Shown here: piece by piece, positions 31,822 to 41,866 of the stretch
How the letters are laid out: each line of letters starts with the position of its first letter
Position numbering within the stretch: the first letter of the stretch is position 1
Translations under genes and position numbers: made by a program
Origin: Massilia sp. Root335
GTDB taxonomy: Bacteria > Pseudomonadota > Gammaproteobacteria > Burkholderiales > Burkholderiaceae_D
Length of the DNA: 64,000 nt
Assembly: GCF_001425685.1 (NCBI RefSeq)
Contig: NZ_LMCY01000012.1
Span: forward strand, 134,223-198,222
Direction: 5' to 3'
Notes under the pieces: generated by a model
The model's input: only the letters and a program-made list of their open reading frames with translations
Databases searched by the model: none
Told to the model about the DNA's origin: nothing

Positions 31822-33042
31822 TCAGGCCGACGCCGCTGCCGCCGCCAGCTGGGCCATTTCCGTGCACGGCAAGGTGAGGCTGAAGCAAGCGCCCTGCCCC
31901 GGCACGCTCTCGACCGTCAGCTGGCCGCCATGCGACGCGGCCAGCTGGCGCGAGATGTACAGGCCGAGGCCGAGGCCCTTGGGCTCGCCGCTCTTGGCGC
32001 CGCGCTCGTAGGGCTCGAAGATGCGGTCGATGAAATCGGGCGCGATGCCCTTGCCGTGGTCGCGCACGGCGATGCGCACGTTGCAGCCTTCGTCGTGGAC
32101 GCTGACCTCGACCGCACCGCCGCCGCCGTAGCGCAGCGCATTGGTCAGCAGGTTCACGACGACCTGCTCGATGCGGAATTCGTCCCAATAGCCTTCGACG
32201 GGATGATGCGGCGCGAGCACGACGTTGGCGCCGGCCGCCGCGGCCTGCAGCGACAGATCGTTGACGACGCGCTCCAGCAACGCGAGCAGCTCGACCTTGC
32301 CGGGCCGGATCGAGAGCGTGCCGCTCTTCATGCGCGAGACGTCCAGCATGTCGTCGATGAGGCGGATCATCGCCTTGATCTGGCGCTCGTCGCGCTTGAT
32401 CATATTGCCCATCTGCTCGGGATTGAACGCCGGCAGGTTGCCGCGCTTGAGCTGCAGGCTGCGCATCTGCGTTTCCAGGAACAGCGTGTTGAGCGGCGTG
32501 CGCAGCTCGTGCGCGACGAGGGACATGAATTCGTCACGCATGCGCAGCGAGCGCTGCAGTTCGGCCTGCGTCGCGTTCAGTTCGCGCAGCAGCACTTCCT
32601 GGTCGCGCCGCGCCGCTTCCAGCGCCTCCATCTGGCGCTGCATCTCGCGCCGCTGCTGGTCGAGCGTGACGAAGACCTTGACCTTGCTGCGCACGGCGTC
32701 CGGGTCGAGCGGCTTGTACAGGAAGTCGACGGCGCCCGTCTCGTAGCCCTTGAATGCATAGTTCAGCTCGCGGCCGGCGGCGGACACGAACACGATCGGG
32801 ATGTTGCGCGTGCGCGAGGTCGAACGCATCAGCTCGGCCAATTCGAAGCCGTCCATGCCCGGCATCTGCACGTCCAGGATGGCCAGCGCGAACTCGTGTT
32901 CGAGCATCAGCGACAGGGCTTCCTCGCCGGACTGGGCCTGGAACACCTGGCGCTGCTCGTCGCGGATCAGGGCGTCGAGGGCGCGCAGGTTTTCCGGCAG
33001 GTCGTCGACGATCAGCAGTTTGCTAGGGTCGTGTGCGCTCAT
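31822..33042 (-). CDS. Receiver-histidine kinase hybrid (REC-HisKA-HATPase)
   Basis: This 406-residue soluble protein has an N-terminal receiver (LLIVDDLPENLRAL, phosphoacceptor Asp in LAILDVQMPG, Lys in LYKPLD), a coiled linker, an HisKA helix with VAHELRTPL and an HATPase domain (NLLTNALRYG, RDHGKGI, GLGLGLYI). It has no transmembrane segment. It probably receives phosphate from the large upstream kinase and relays it, since all four genes overlap or nearly touch. Its start overlaps the cheB stop by 4 bp (ATGA). Confidence 0.92.
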   Translation of the reverse strand: MSAHDPSKLLIVDDLPENLRALDALIRDEQRQVFQAQSGEEALSLMLEHEFALAILDVQMPGMDGFELAELMRSTSRTRNIPIVFVSAAGRELNYAFKGYETGAVDFLYKPLDPDAVRSKVKVFVTLDQQRREMQRQMEALEAARRDQEVLLRELNATQAELQRSLRMRDEFMSLVAHELRTPLNTLFLETQMRSLQLKRGNLPAFNPEQMGNMIKRDERQIKAMIRLIDDMLDVSRMKSGTLSIRPGKVELLALLERVVNDLSLQAAAAGANVVLAPHHPVEGYWDEFRIEQVVVNLLTNALRYGGGGAVEVSVHDEGCNVRIAVRDHGKGIAPDFIDRIFEPYERGAKSGEPKGLGLGLYISRQLAASHGGQLTVESVPGQGACFSLTLPCTEMAQLAAAAASA

Positions 33043-33653
33043 GGTTCATTCGTCTCCAACATGGGCAACAGGGCGTGGATGCGCGCCAGCGGCAGGATCA
33101 GGTTCGGTGCGCAGCGGTGGATGGCGCTCACGGGCATCGTGGGAACGTGCGCGTCCGCCGGGTCCTGCACGACGGTGAAGCCGCCGCGGGCGCGGATGCG
33201 CGCCATGCCGTCGGCGCCGTCGTGGTTCGCGCCCGTGAGCAGGATGCCGGCCAGGGCGGGGCCGTAGACGTCCGCGCTGGATTCCATCAGCACGTCGATG
33301 GCCGGCCGCGCGAAGTGCACGGGCGGCTCGCAGCTGAGCGAGAAGGTGCGGTCGCGCTCGACGGACAGGTGGTAGCCGGCACCGGCAAAATACACGGTGC
33401 CGGGCGCGATCTCTTCCTTGTCGGCCGCTTCCTTCACGGGCATGGGCAGGCGTTCGTCGAACAGCTCGGCCAGCCGGCTGTCGCGGTTGCCCGGCACATG
33501 CAGGATACAGAACACGGACAGCGCAAAGCCGGCCGGCAATGCCGGCAGCAAGGCCACGAGGGCATCGACGCCGCCGGCCGAGCCGCCGATCACGACGGCC
33601 TCGAAGCGCCGGCCGCGCAGGCTGGCACGCAGCGCGTCGTCGGCAGGCGTCAT
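33039..33653 (-). CDS. CheB-type methylesterase domain protein
   Basis: This 204-residue stand-alone CheB C-terminal domain has catalytic Ser in GGSAGGVDAL, His in ILHVPG, and Asp in GANHDGADGM. It lacks the regulatory receiver domain of true CheB, so activity must be controlled otherwise. In chemotaxis CheB removes methyl groups from receptor glutamates; no receptor gene is nearby. It overlaps the CheR-like gene and the REC-kinase gene by 4 bp each. Confidence 0.9.
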   Translation of the reverse strand: MTPADDALRASLRGRRFEAVVIGGSAGGVDALVALLPALPAGFALSVFCILHVPGNRDSRLAELFDERLPMPVKEAADKEEIAPGTVYFAGAGYHLSVERDRTFSLSCEPPVHFARPAIDVLMESSADVYGPALAGILLTGANHDGADGMARIRARGGFTVVQDPADAHVPTMPVSAIHRCAPNLILPLARIHALLPMLETNEP

Positions 33654-34480
33654 GGCGCCACCTTGCGGAAGAGGCGCTCGCGCTTCGCGAGCGGCTCGAA
33701 ACGCTGGGCATAGGTGGAAAAGTCGATGCTTTCCTTGCTGCCGAGGCCGAGGAAGCCGCGGTGGCACAGCGATTCGTGGAACAGGCCCAGCACCCGGTTC
33801 TGCAGGCGCCGGTTAAAGTAGATCATCACGTTGCGGCAGCTGATGAAATGCGTCTCGGCAAACACGCTGTCGGTCGCCAGGCTGTGATCCGCGAACGTGA
33901 CGTTGTCGACCAGCGCGCGGTCGAACAGCGCGCCGCCATACGCCGCCGTGTAATAGTCGGAAAACGCGCGCGTGCCGCCCGCCTTCTGGTAATTCTCGGT
34001 GTACACGCGCATCTTATCCAGCGGCATCACGCCGCGCCGCGCCGCTTCCAGCGAATCCGGATTGATGTCGGTCGCGTACATTTGCGTGCGCTCCAGCAAG
34101 CCCTCCTCATGCAGCACGATCGCGAGCGAAACCACTTCCTCGCCCGTGCTGCAGCCGGCCACCCACACGTTCAGCGACGGGTACGTCTTCAGGAACGGCA
34201 CGACCAGCCGGCGTATGGCCAGATAATAATCCGGGTCGCGGAACATTTCCGTTACAGGGATGGTCAAAAACTGCAGCAGCTGCGTGAACGCGGCCGGGTC
34301 GTGCATGACGCGCGCCTGCAAGGCCGAGATCGTATCGCACTCCATCGCACGCAGGGCGGCGAGGACGCGGCGTTTTTGCGACGCCCCCGTGTAATCGCGG
34401 AAATCGTAGTTGTACTTGAGGTAGACAGCTTCGATCAGCATCTGCAGCTCGATGTCGACGTCGCTCGCAGGATTGTGCAT
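33650..34480 (-). CDS. CheR-type protein-glutamate methyltransferase
   Basis: This 276-residue CheR has a helical N-terminal domain and a SAM-binding motif (VWVAGCSTGEEVVSLA), with the later family motif CRNVMIYFN. It would methylate glutamates on an unknown target. The start ATG at 34478-34480 lies 8 bp past the hybrid kinase stop. The gene overlaps the CheB-like gene by 4 bp. No MCP or CheW gene lies in the operon, so the target may be the kinase itself (inference). Confidence 0.9.
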   Translation of the reverse strand: MHNPASDVDIELQMLIEAVYLKYNYDFRDYTGASQKRRVLAALRAMECDTISALQARVMHDPAAFTQLLQFLTIPVTEMFRDPDYYLAIRRLVVPFLKTYPSLNVWVAGCSTGEEVVSLAIVLHEEGLLERTQMYATDINPDSLEAARRGVMPLDKMRVYTENYQKAGGTRAFSDYYTAAYGGALFDRALVDNVTFADHSLATDSVFAETHFISCRNVMIYFNRRLQNRVLGLFHESLCHRGFLGLGSKESIDFSTYAQRFEPLAKRERLFRKVAP

Positions 34481-34488
34481 CGGTTTCT

Positions 34489-37400
34489 TCAAATGCGCTC
34501 CAGCGTCGGCATCCACACGCGCAGCAGCGAGTACAGCCGGGTCAGGTCGATCGGCTTGGCCAGGTAATCGTTGGCGCCCGCAGCCAGGCATTGTTCCTGG
34601 TCGTCCTTCATCGCCTTCGCCGTGATGGCGATGATGGGCAGGCGCGCGAAGCGCTTGTCCTGGCGGATGCGGCGGGTCGCTTCCAGCCCGTCCATGCCGG
34701 GCATCATGACGTCCATGAGGACCAGATCGATCGCTTCGTTATCGTCGAGCTTGGCAATGGCTTCGAAGCCGTTGCGGCCCACTTCCACCCTGGCGCCGCG
34801 TTGTTCCAGCGCACTGGTCAGCGCGAACACATTGCGCACGTCGTCGTCCACGAGGAGGATCGTGCGGCCTTCGAACACACGATCGCGCCCGCGCACCGTC
34901 TTGAGCATCGACTGGCGTTCCGACGACAGCTGCGATTCCACCTTGTGCAGGAACAGCGTGACCTCGTCCAGCAGGCGCTCCGGCGAACGCGCGCCCTTGA
35001 TGATGATCGAGCGCGAATATTTCAGCAGTTCCGCTTCCTCGTCGCGGGTGAGGTTGCGGCCCGTGTACACGATGACGGGCGGGAACGAACACAGTTCTTC
35101 CAGAGACATCCGCTTGAGCAATTCATTGCCCTGCATATCGGGCAGCTTCAAGTCGATGATCATGCAGTCGAAAATCTGCGTGCGCAACAAATCCAGGGCT
35201 TCCGCGCCCGATCCGACGGCCGCGATCTCGACGTCGGCATCGGCGATCAGCTGCACGACGCTGTCGCGCTGGCGTTCGTCGTCCTCGACGAGCAGCACGC
35301 GCTTGATGGTCTGCGACGACTTGTCCTTGAGCTTGCGGAACACCTCCTCCAGCTGCTCGCGCGACGTCGGTTTCAGCGCGTAGCCGATCGCGCCCAGGTG
35401 CAGCGCCTCGCCGCCATTGTCCTGGCTGGACACGACGTGGACGGGGATGTGCCGCGTGGCCGGATTGTCCTTGAGCTGTTGCAGCACGGACAAGCCGGAG
35501 CGGTCGGGCAGGCGGATGTCGAGCAGGATCGCATCCGGGCCGTCGTTCACGGCCAGTTCCAGGCCTTCCTGCGCGGTCAGTGCGACGAGGCAGCGGAATT
35601 CCATGTCGTGCGCGAGGCCGTAAAGGATGCGCGCGAATTCCGGCTCGTCCTCGATCACGAGCACCGTGCGCACGCCGGCGGCGGGCTCGCGGCGGTCGTC
35701 GGCGAACGTCGGCGGCGTCTCCTGCGGCAGCGCGGCGTCCGGCGCGGGAACCGGTTCGGGCGCGGCCGCCTTCGGCTGGGCCGGCGCCGGCACGGGCGGC
35801 GTGGCCGCGACGGTGCCGTTACGCGGCAGGCACAGCGTGAACGTGCTGCCCTCGCCCGGCGCGCTCGTCAACGTCAGCGTGCCGCCCAGTAATGCCGTCA
35901 GGTCGCGCGAGATGGACAGCCCCAGCCCCGTGCCGCCATACTTGCGCGCGGTGGAACCGTCGGCCTGGTGGAAGGCGTCGAAGATCTTGTCCTGCTGCTC
36001 GGCTGCGATGCCGATGCCGGAATCCTGCACGGCGAACTGGATCCAGCCGTCCGTGCTCGCGCTCACGTGCAGGGTGACCTTGCCGGCATCCGTGAACTTG
36101 ACGGCGTTCGACAGCAGGTTCTTGAGGATCTGCTCCAGCCGCTGGCGGTCCGTGTGGATGCTCATCGGCACGTCCGGCTCGACGCTCAGGTCGAACGTCA
36201 GGTGCTTCTGGCGCGCCAGCGGTTCGAACACGCGCGCCAGACCCTCGATGACGCGGCGCAGCGGCAAGTCTTCCGGCACGAGCTCAAGCTTGCCGGCCTC
36301 GACCTTGGAAATATCGAGGATGTCGTTGATCAGGTTGAGCAGATCGTTGCCGGCCGAATAGATCGTCTGGGCGAAACGCACCTGTTCTTCGTTCAGGTTG
36401 CCGTTGCCATTGTCCGCGAGCAGCTTGGCGAGGATCAGCGAACTGTTCAGCGGTGTGCGCAGTTCGTGCGACATGTTCGCGAGGAATTCGGACTTGTAGC
36501 GGCTGGCCCGTTCCAACTCCAGCGCCCGCTCGCGCAATTGCTCCTGGGCTTGCACCAGCGCCGTGTTCTTGTTGTCGAGGTTGGTGGCCTGCTCGGCCAG
36601 CTGTTCGTTCGTCTGCTCCAGCTCGGCCTGCTGGTTTTCCAGCGCCGACTGCGATTCTTCCAGCGCGCGCGACTGTTCTTCCAGTTCCTCGTTCGCCGTG
36701 CGCAGCTCTTCCTGCTGCACCTGCAATTCCTCGTTCAGCGCCTGCTGCTCTTCCAGCGCCGCCTGCAGGCGCTGGCGGTGCAGCACATTGGCGACGGCCG
36801 CGCCGATCGATGCCCCGACCGTTTCCATGAACTGGATGTCGCGCTCGCGCACGCCGTGCAGGAAGCCGATTTCGATGACGCCCTTGATCTTGCCGAAGTT
36901 CGACACCGGCGCGATCAAGAGTTCGCGCGGCGCCGTTTCGCCCAGCGCCGAGCCCACCTTGATGTAGTCCGGCGGCAGCTCGCGCAGCAGGACGACGCGG
37001 TTCTCGTTGGCGGCCTGGGCGGCCAGCGACTCGTTCGGCTGCAGGACGCGGGCTTGCTCCGTGTCCGCATGGGCGAAACCGTAGGCGCCGATGCGGGTCA
37101 GCGTGCCGTCCTCGCCGCGCACATACATCGCCGCCACGACGCCGTTCAGGTAGCGCGCCAGGTAGCCCAGCACGGCCTCGGCCAGCGGTTCCAGCGCGAT
37201 GATGCCGGTCGTCTTCGCGCTCAGTTCGGTCAGGCCGATGCGCTGCCAGGCCTGCTGGCGCAGCTGGTCGTTATGGTCAGCCTCGTGTTGCAGGACATCG
37301 CGGTACGACGTGGACAGCGCCATCAGCTCGCGCCGGCCGAACAGCGCCAGCAGCCCGGCGACGACGAGGCTGAACGCGAGAAACGCGGCGACGGACCAGG

Positions 37401-37950
37401 CGATCACGGAGCGCGAGGACGCGTTGCGTTCCTGCAGCAGACGCTGTTCGACCAGGATGAAATCGAGGAACTCCTGCCTGACCTGGTCCGTCAGCACCTT
37501 GCCGCGGCCGCTCTTGATCGTGTCGATGAAGTCATTGTTCTTGCCGCGCCGCGCGATCATCTCTTCGGCAAAGGCCTGCCAATCCTTTTGCGCGGCGCGC
37601 ACCCGTTCGATGCGCTCGGATTGCACGGGATTGTCGTCGACGAGACGCGCCAGATTCTTGAGTTCGCCTTCCATGCGCGGCTTGGCCGCGAGATAAGGCG
37701 TCAGGAAATCATCGTCGCCCGACAGCAAATAGCCGCGCATGCTCGCTTCCATGTCGGCGGACAGACGGCTGACGTCGTTGGCGCGGCCGATCACACGCTC
37801 GGAATGCTCGACCCAGCTCAGGACGTTGATGAGGTAGGCGATGAGACCGACGAACACCAGCGCGCTGAGGACGCCCATGCCGAGCGGCATGGCGACGTTG
37901 CGCGACAGGATGCGGCGGAATTGGTCACTATCGATGCTTGAACCGGCCAT
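34489..37950 (-). CDS. Membrane hybrid histidine kinase, CHASE3-GAF-HK-REC-REC-REC
   Basis: This 1153-residue protein begins with a short N-terminus and a membrane helix at about 22-45, then a CHASE3-type periplasmic region to about 180 (MRGYLLSGDDDF), a second helix at about 184-206, a GAF domain at about 245-395, a long coiled coil rich in EELE/QQE, HisKA (ANMSHELRTPLN), HATPase (NLLSNAVKF, GGTGLGLSIS) and three receivers from about 765, 885 and 1034. Phosphoacceptor Asps are in LLDIRLPD, IIDLKLPD and LMDVMMPG. It heads the operon with CheR-, CheB- and REC-kinase genes. Confidence 0.93.
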   Translation of the reverse strand: MAGSSIDSDQFRRILSRNVAMPLGMGVLSALVFVGLIAYLINVLSWVEHSERVIGRANDVSRLSADMEASMRGYLLSGDDDFLTPYLAAKPRMEGELKNLARLVDDNPVQSERIERVRAAQKDWQAFAEEMIARRGKNNDFIDTIKSGRGKVLTDQVRQEFLDFILVEQRLLQERNASSRSVIAWSVAAFLAFSLVVAGLLALFGRRELMALSTSYRDVLQHEADHNDQLRQQAWQRIGLTELSAKTTGIIALEPLAEAVLGYLARYLNGVVAAMYVRGEDGTLTRIGAYGFAHADTEQARVLQPNESLAAQAANENRVVLLRELPPDYIKVGSALGETAPRELLIAPVSNFGKIKGVIEIGFLHGVRERDIQFMETVGASIGAAVANVLHRQRLQAALEEQQALNEELQVQQEELRTANEELEEQSRALEESQSALENQQAELEQTNEQLAEQATNLDNKNTALVQAQEQLRERALELERASRYKSEFLANMSHELRTPLNSSLILAKLLADNGNGNLNEEQVRFAQTIYSAGNDLLNLINDILDISKVEAGKLELVPEDLPLRRVIEGLARVFEPLARQKHLTFDLSVEPDVPMSIHTDRQRLEQILKNLLSNAVKFTDAGKVTLHVSASTDGWIQFAVQDSGIGIAAEQQDKIFDAFHQADGSTARKYGGTGLGLSISRDLTALLGGTLTLTSAPGEGSTFTLCLPRNGTVAATPPVPAPAQPKAAAPEPVPAPDAALPQETPPTFADDRREPAAGVRTVLVIEDEPEFARILYGLAHDMEFRCLVALTAQEGLELAVNDGPDAILLDIRLPDRSGLSVLQQLKDNPATRHIPVHVVSSQDNGGEALHLGAIGYALKPTSREQLEEVFRKLKDKSSQTIKRVLLVEDDERQRDSVVQLIADADVEIAAVGSGAEALDLLRTQIFDCMIIDLKLPDMQGNELLKRMSLEELCSFPPVIVYTGRNLTRDEEAELLKYSRSIIIKGARSPERLLDEVTLFLHKVESQLSSERQSMLKTVRGRDRVFEGRTILLVDDDVRNVFALTSALEQRGARVEVGRNGFEAIAKLDDNEAIDLVLMDVMMPGMDGLEATRRIRQDKRFARLPIIAITAKAMKDDQEQCLAAGANDYLAKPIDLTRLYSLLRVWMPTLERI

Positions 37951-38110
37951 GCTGTCGTTATTGTTAAGAAAAAAATATCCCTAGTGTAACGCAAGCAAAC
38001 AAACCGGCGCGTTCGTTTGAACGTGTTTTTTCGCAAAGTCGGCGGCGTTACGTGGCGTTGCTGAGTATTTACAGCAAAAATAGACGACGTTAGAACGCAG
38101 TCGCCGACGT

Positions 38111-40669
38111 TCACGTCGCGCGCCCGGGCAGGAACGCGGCGAGGTACGGCGCCGTGCGACTCGCGCGCGCCTTGGCGATCTCGGCCGGCGGCCCCGCCGC
38201 CACAACCTTGCCGCCGGCCTCGCCCGCGCCGGGGCCGATGTCGATCACCCAGTCGCACGCCGCGACGACGCGCATCGTGTGTTCGACCATGATGACGGTG
38301 CTACCGGCGTCGACGAGGCGGTCGAGCTGGGCCAGCAGGCGGTCGGCGTCGAGCGGATGCAGGCCCGTCGTCGGTTCGTCCAGCACGTACAGGGTGCCGC
38401 CCCGTCCCGTCCGCTGCAATTCCGTCGCCAGCTTGATGCGCTGGGCTTCGCCGCCGGACAGCTCGGTCGCGCTCTGCCCCAGCCGCAGGTAGCCGAGCCC
38501 CACCTCGCGCAGCACCTGCAGCGGCCGCGCGACCGGCTCCTCGGAGGCGAAGAAGGCATGGGCTTCGTCGACCGTCATGCCGAGCACCTCGGCGACGTTG
38601 CGGCCGTTGTAGCGCACGGCGAGCGTGTCGGCGTTGTAGCGCGCGCCGCCGCAGGTGGGGCAAGGCGCGTACACGCTCGGCAGGAACAGCAGCTCGACCA
38701 TCACGAAGCCCTCGCCCGCGCAATGCTCGCAGCGGCCCTTGGCCACATTGAACGAAAACCGGCCGGCGTCGTAGCGGCGTTTCTTCGCGGCCGGGGTCGC
38801 GGCGAACAGCTTGCGCACCTGGTCGAACAGGCCCGTGTACGTGGCGAGGTTCGAGCGCGGCGTGCGGCCGATGGGCTTCTGGTCCACGCGCACGAGGCGG
38901 CGGATGCCGTGCAGCGCACCGGCGATGTGGCCGACGGTCGGGATGTCGGCCTCCCGTTCGAGGTCCATGCCCTCCCCGGTGTCGTCGTCGGCGCCGCCCT
39001 GCCCGAGCGCGGCGCCGACGAGGTCGACGAGCACCTGGCTCACCAGCGTCGACTTGCCCGAGCCGGACACGCCCGTCACGCCCGTCATCACGCCCAGCGG
39101 GAACGCGACGGCCAGGTCGTGCAGGTTGTTGCGCGTGACGCCCTCCAGCCGCAGCCAGCCCGTCGCCGCGCGCGGCGTGCGCGCCGGCGGGCGGATCGCA
39201 TCGGCCGCGTCGGGAAACAGGTAGCGCCGCGTGTGCGAGCCGGCCACGTCGCGCAGGCCGGCGGGGAGCCCGCTGTAGAGGATCTGCCCGCCCTGCTCGC
39301 CCGCCTGCGGGCCGACGTCGACGATCCAGTCGGCGTGGCGGATCACGTCCAGCGCATGCTCGACGACGAACAGCGAATTGCCCGCCGCCTTCAGGCGCGC
39401 GAGCGCGTCGAGCAGCGCTTCGGTATCGGCCGGGTGCAGGCCGGCCGACGGCTCGTCCAGCACGTACACGACGCCGAACAGGTTCGAACGCACCTGCGTG
39501 GCCAGGCGCAGGCGCTGCAGCTCGCCCGGCGACAGCGTCGGCGTGCTGCGCTCCAGCGCCAGGTAGCCGAGGCCCAGCGCCAGCATCGTGTCGAGCCGCG
39601 CGCACAGGTCCGCGGCGATGCGCTGCGTGACGATCAGCTGCTCGGGATGCTTGCTGCTGCGCGCCCTGCCCCTGGGTTCCGTCCCGTCCACGTAAGGGCG
39701 CAGCAGCTGCGCCAGCCGTTCGAGCGGCACGCGCGACAGGGTCATGATGTCCATGCCGGCGAACGTCACGGACAGCGCTTCCCGGCGCAGCCGGCGGCCC
39801 TGGCACAGCGGGCATTCGGTGCTCACCATGTAGCGCGCCACGCGCTTCTTCATCGATGCGCTTTCCGTGTTCGCGAAGGTCTGCAGCACATAGCGGCGCG
39901 CCCCGCTGAACGTGCCCTGGTAGCTCGGGGTGTCCTTGCGCTTCAGGGCGCGCCGCGTTTCCTCGGGCGTCAGGCCGGCGTACACGGGGACGGTCGGGGT
40001 CTCGTCCGTGAACAGGATCCAGTCGCGCACCTTCTTCGGCAGGTCGCGCCACGGCGTGTCGACGTCGTAGCCCAGCGTGACGAGGATGTCGCGCAGGTTC
40101 TGGCCGTGCCACGCGGGCGGCCACGCGGCGACGGCGCGCTCGCGGATCGTCAGGCTGTCGTCCGGCACCATCGATTGTTCCGTCGCGTCGTACACGCGGC
40201 CGAGGCCCGAGCACTGCGGGCAGGCGCCTTCCGCCGTGTTGGGCGAAAACGATTCGGCATACAGCAGCTCCTGGCCGGGCGGATAGTCGCCGGCGCGCGA
40301 ATACAGCATGCGCAGCGAATTCGACAAGGTGGAGACGCTGCCGACGGACGAACGCGTCGTCGGCGTGCCGCGCTGCTGCTGCAGGGCGACGGCGGGCGGC
40401 AGGCCGTCGACGTCGTCCACTTCCGGCACGGGCATCTGGTGGAACAGGCGGCGCGCGTACGGCGACACCGACTCCAGATAGCGCCGCTGCGCTTCCGCGT
40501 ACAGCGTCCCGAACGCGAGCGACGACTTGCCCGAGCCGGAGACGCCGGTGAACACGACGAGGGCGTCGCGCGGGATGTCGAGGTCGACGTTTTTCAGGTT
40601 GTGCTCGCGCGCGCCGCGCACGCGCACGTAGCCGGTCTTCGGCGGCGGTTTGCTGGATGGGTCGGGCAT
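38111..40669 (-). CDS. Class II UvrA-like ABC ATPase
   Basis: This 852-residue protein has two ABC cassettes with Walker A motifs [13 protein letters not shown] and [13 protein letters not shown], signatures LSPGELQR and LSGGEAQR, and zinc-ribbon cysteines ([16 protein letters not shown]...CPTCGG). It is about 90 residues shorter than housekeeping UvrA, consistent with the UvrA2 class that lacks the UvrB-binding domain. UvrA2 proteins have been linked to tolerance of DNA-binding antibiotics and damage. It stands with an SDR and a glycosyltransferase on the same strand, which hints at small-molecule resistance (inference). Confidence 0.88.
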   Translation of the reverse strand: MPDPSSKPPPKTGYVRVRGAREHNLKNVDLDIPRDALVVFTGVSGSGKSSLAFGTLYAEAQRRYLESVSPYARRLFHQMPVPEVDDVDGLPPAVALQQQRGTPTTRSSVGSVSTLSNSLRMLYSRAGDYPPGQELLYAESFSPNTAEGACPQCSGLGRVYDATEQSMVPDDSLTIRERAVAAWPPAWHGQNLRDILVTLGYDVDTPWRDLPKKVRDWILFTDETPTVPVYAGLTPEETRRALKRKDTPSYQGTFSGARRYVLQTFANTESASMKKRVARYMVSTECPLCQGRRLRREALSVTFAGMDIMTLSRVPLERLAQLLRPYVDGTEPRGRARSSKHPEQLIVTQRIAADLCARLDTMLALGLGYLALERSTPTLSPGELQRLRLATQVRSNLFGVVYVLDEPSAGLHPADTEALLDALARLKAAGNSLFVVEHALDVIRHADWIVDVGPQAGEQGGQILYSGLPAGLRDVAGSHTRRYLFPDAADAIRPPARTPRAATGWLRLEGVTRNNLHDLAVAFPLGVMTGVTGVSGSGKSTLVSQVLVDLVGAALGQGGADDDTGEGMDLEREADIPTVGHIAGALHGIRRLVRVDQKPIGRTPRSNLATYTGLFDQVRKLFAATPAAKKRRYDAGRFSFNVAKGRCEHCAGEGFVMVELLFLPSVYAPCPTCGGARYNADTLAVRYNGRNVAEVLGMTVDEAHAFFASEEPVARPLQVLREVGLGYLRLGQSATELSGGEAQRIKLATELQRTGRGGTLYVLDEPTTGLHPLDADRLLAQLDRLVDAGSTVIMVEHTMRVVAACDWVIDIGPGAGEAGGKVVAAGPPAEIAKARASRTAPYLAAFLPGRAT

Positions 40670-40744
40670 GCCTGCGGCTCCGGATGCGTCACGATGCCCT
40701 ATTTCAGCACGCGCGCACCCGGCCGTCCGTGCGCTCGGCCACCG

Positions 40745-41824
40745 TCAGGGAATCAGCGCGCGGGCCCGCAATTCGGAAAACAGGTCGAAAAACGAGTCCT
40801 CGGTCGACTGCCACGCCGCGAAGCCGAGGCGGCGGCTGTTCGCCATGTCCGTCATCACTTCGATGGGCCGGCCGAGGTCGAGGTCCGTGTGCCAGGGCGA
40901 CACGAGGCGGTTCAAGTCGGCCTCGTGGAGCTTGTGGCGCGTCGCGATCGCGCGCCACACGGCGTGATCGTTCGCCATCTCCGCCTCGAGCGGTTGCGTT
41001 GCGCCCTCGAAACCGGCCGCCTGGACGCCGAACCACGCGGCCAGCCGGCGCCACAACCAGCTCCAGCGGAACACATCGCCGTTCGCGACGTTGAAGGCCT
41101 GGTTGCGCGCCGCATCCGTGTCGGCGGCCCAGCGCAACTGCCTGGCCAGCATGCGCGCGTCCGTCACGTCGGACAGCCCTTCCCACTGCGCCTGCGAGCC
41201 GGGAAACCGGAACGGGCGCCCGGTTTCCTTGCAAATCGACGCGTACACGGCCAGCGTCGTGCCGAGGTTCATCGCATTGCCGACGGCCATGCCGATGACC
41301 GTGTGCGGCCGGTGCACGGTCCACGTCAGCCTGTCGCGGGCGGCCGCGGCGTAGACCTCGTCCTCCTGCGCATAATAAAAATTGTCGAGCGGGAGGCGCG
41401 GCTGGGATTCGCGCAGCGGCGTGTCGGGCAACGTGCCGGCGCTGGCATAGGCGTCGAACGGGCCGAGGTAGTGCTTCAGGCCCGTGACGAGCGCCACGTG
41501 GCGCACGGTCTTGCGATGGCTGAGCGCATCCATCAGGTTGCGCACGAGGGCGGCGTTGACGCGGATGTTCTCGGCCTCGCTGTCCTGGCGCATCCACGTC
41601 GTGATGAAGACGTGGGTCGGTCCGGCGCTGCCGAACGCCGTCGCCAGCGCCGCGCCGAGGCGTTCCGGGTCCAGCAGGTCGGCCGGCACGGGGATCAGTC
41701 CCGGCAGATCGGCGGGCGGCCGGCGCGCCAGGCCGTACACGGTCCAGCCGTGGGCCAGCAGTTCCCGTGCCGTGGCATGGCCGCCGATGCCGCTGGCACC
41801 CACGACGAGTGCGCTTCTTTGCAT
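40745..41824 (-). CDS. SDR-family oxidoreductase (PRISE/progesterone 5-beta-reductase-like)
   Basis: An atypical extended short-chain dehydrogenase of 359 residues. It has an NAD(P)-binding GASGIGGH motif at the N-terminus, a VTGLKHYLGPF stretch and a catalytic-type Tyr in NFYYAQED. These features match the PRISE-like group that reduces enone substrates. The substrate is unknown. It lies 42 bp downstream of the glycosyltransferase and 75 bp upstream of the UvrA-like gene. Confidence 0.8.
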   Translation of the reverse strand: MQRSALVVGASGIGGHATARELLAHGWTVYGLARRPPADLPGLIPVPADLLDPERLGAALATAFGSAGPTHVFITTWMRQDSEAENIRVNAALVRNLMDALSHRKTVRHVALVTGLKHYLGPFDAYASAGTLPDTPLRESQPRLPLDNFYYAQEDEVYAAAARDRLTWTVHRPHTVIGMAVGNAMNLGTTLAVYASICKETGRPFRFPGSQAQWEGLSDVTDARMLARQLRWAADTDAARNQAFNVANGDVFRWSWLWRRLAAWFGVQAAGFEGATQPLEAEMANDHAVWRAIATRHKLHEADLNRLVSPWHTDLDLGRPIEVMTDMANSRRLGFAAWQSTEDSFFDLFSELRARALIP

Positions 41825-41866
41825 GTCCGCCTCTCCGTTGACGATCGCCCCATATTCTTGCTTGCT

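Noticed and set aside
38111..40669. Calling this gene housekeeping uvrA.
   Set aside because: It is too short and lacks the UvrB-interaction region, and its neighbours are accessory genes, so the class II assignment fits better.
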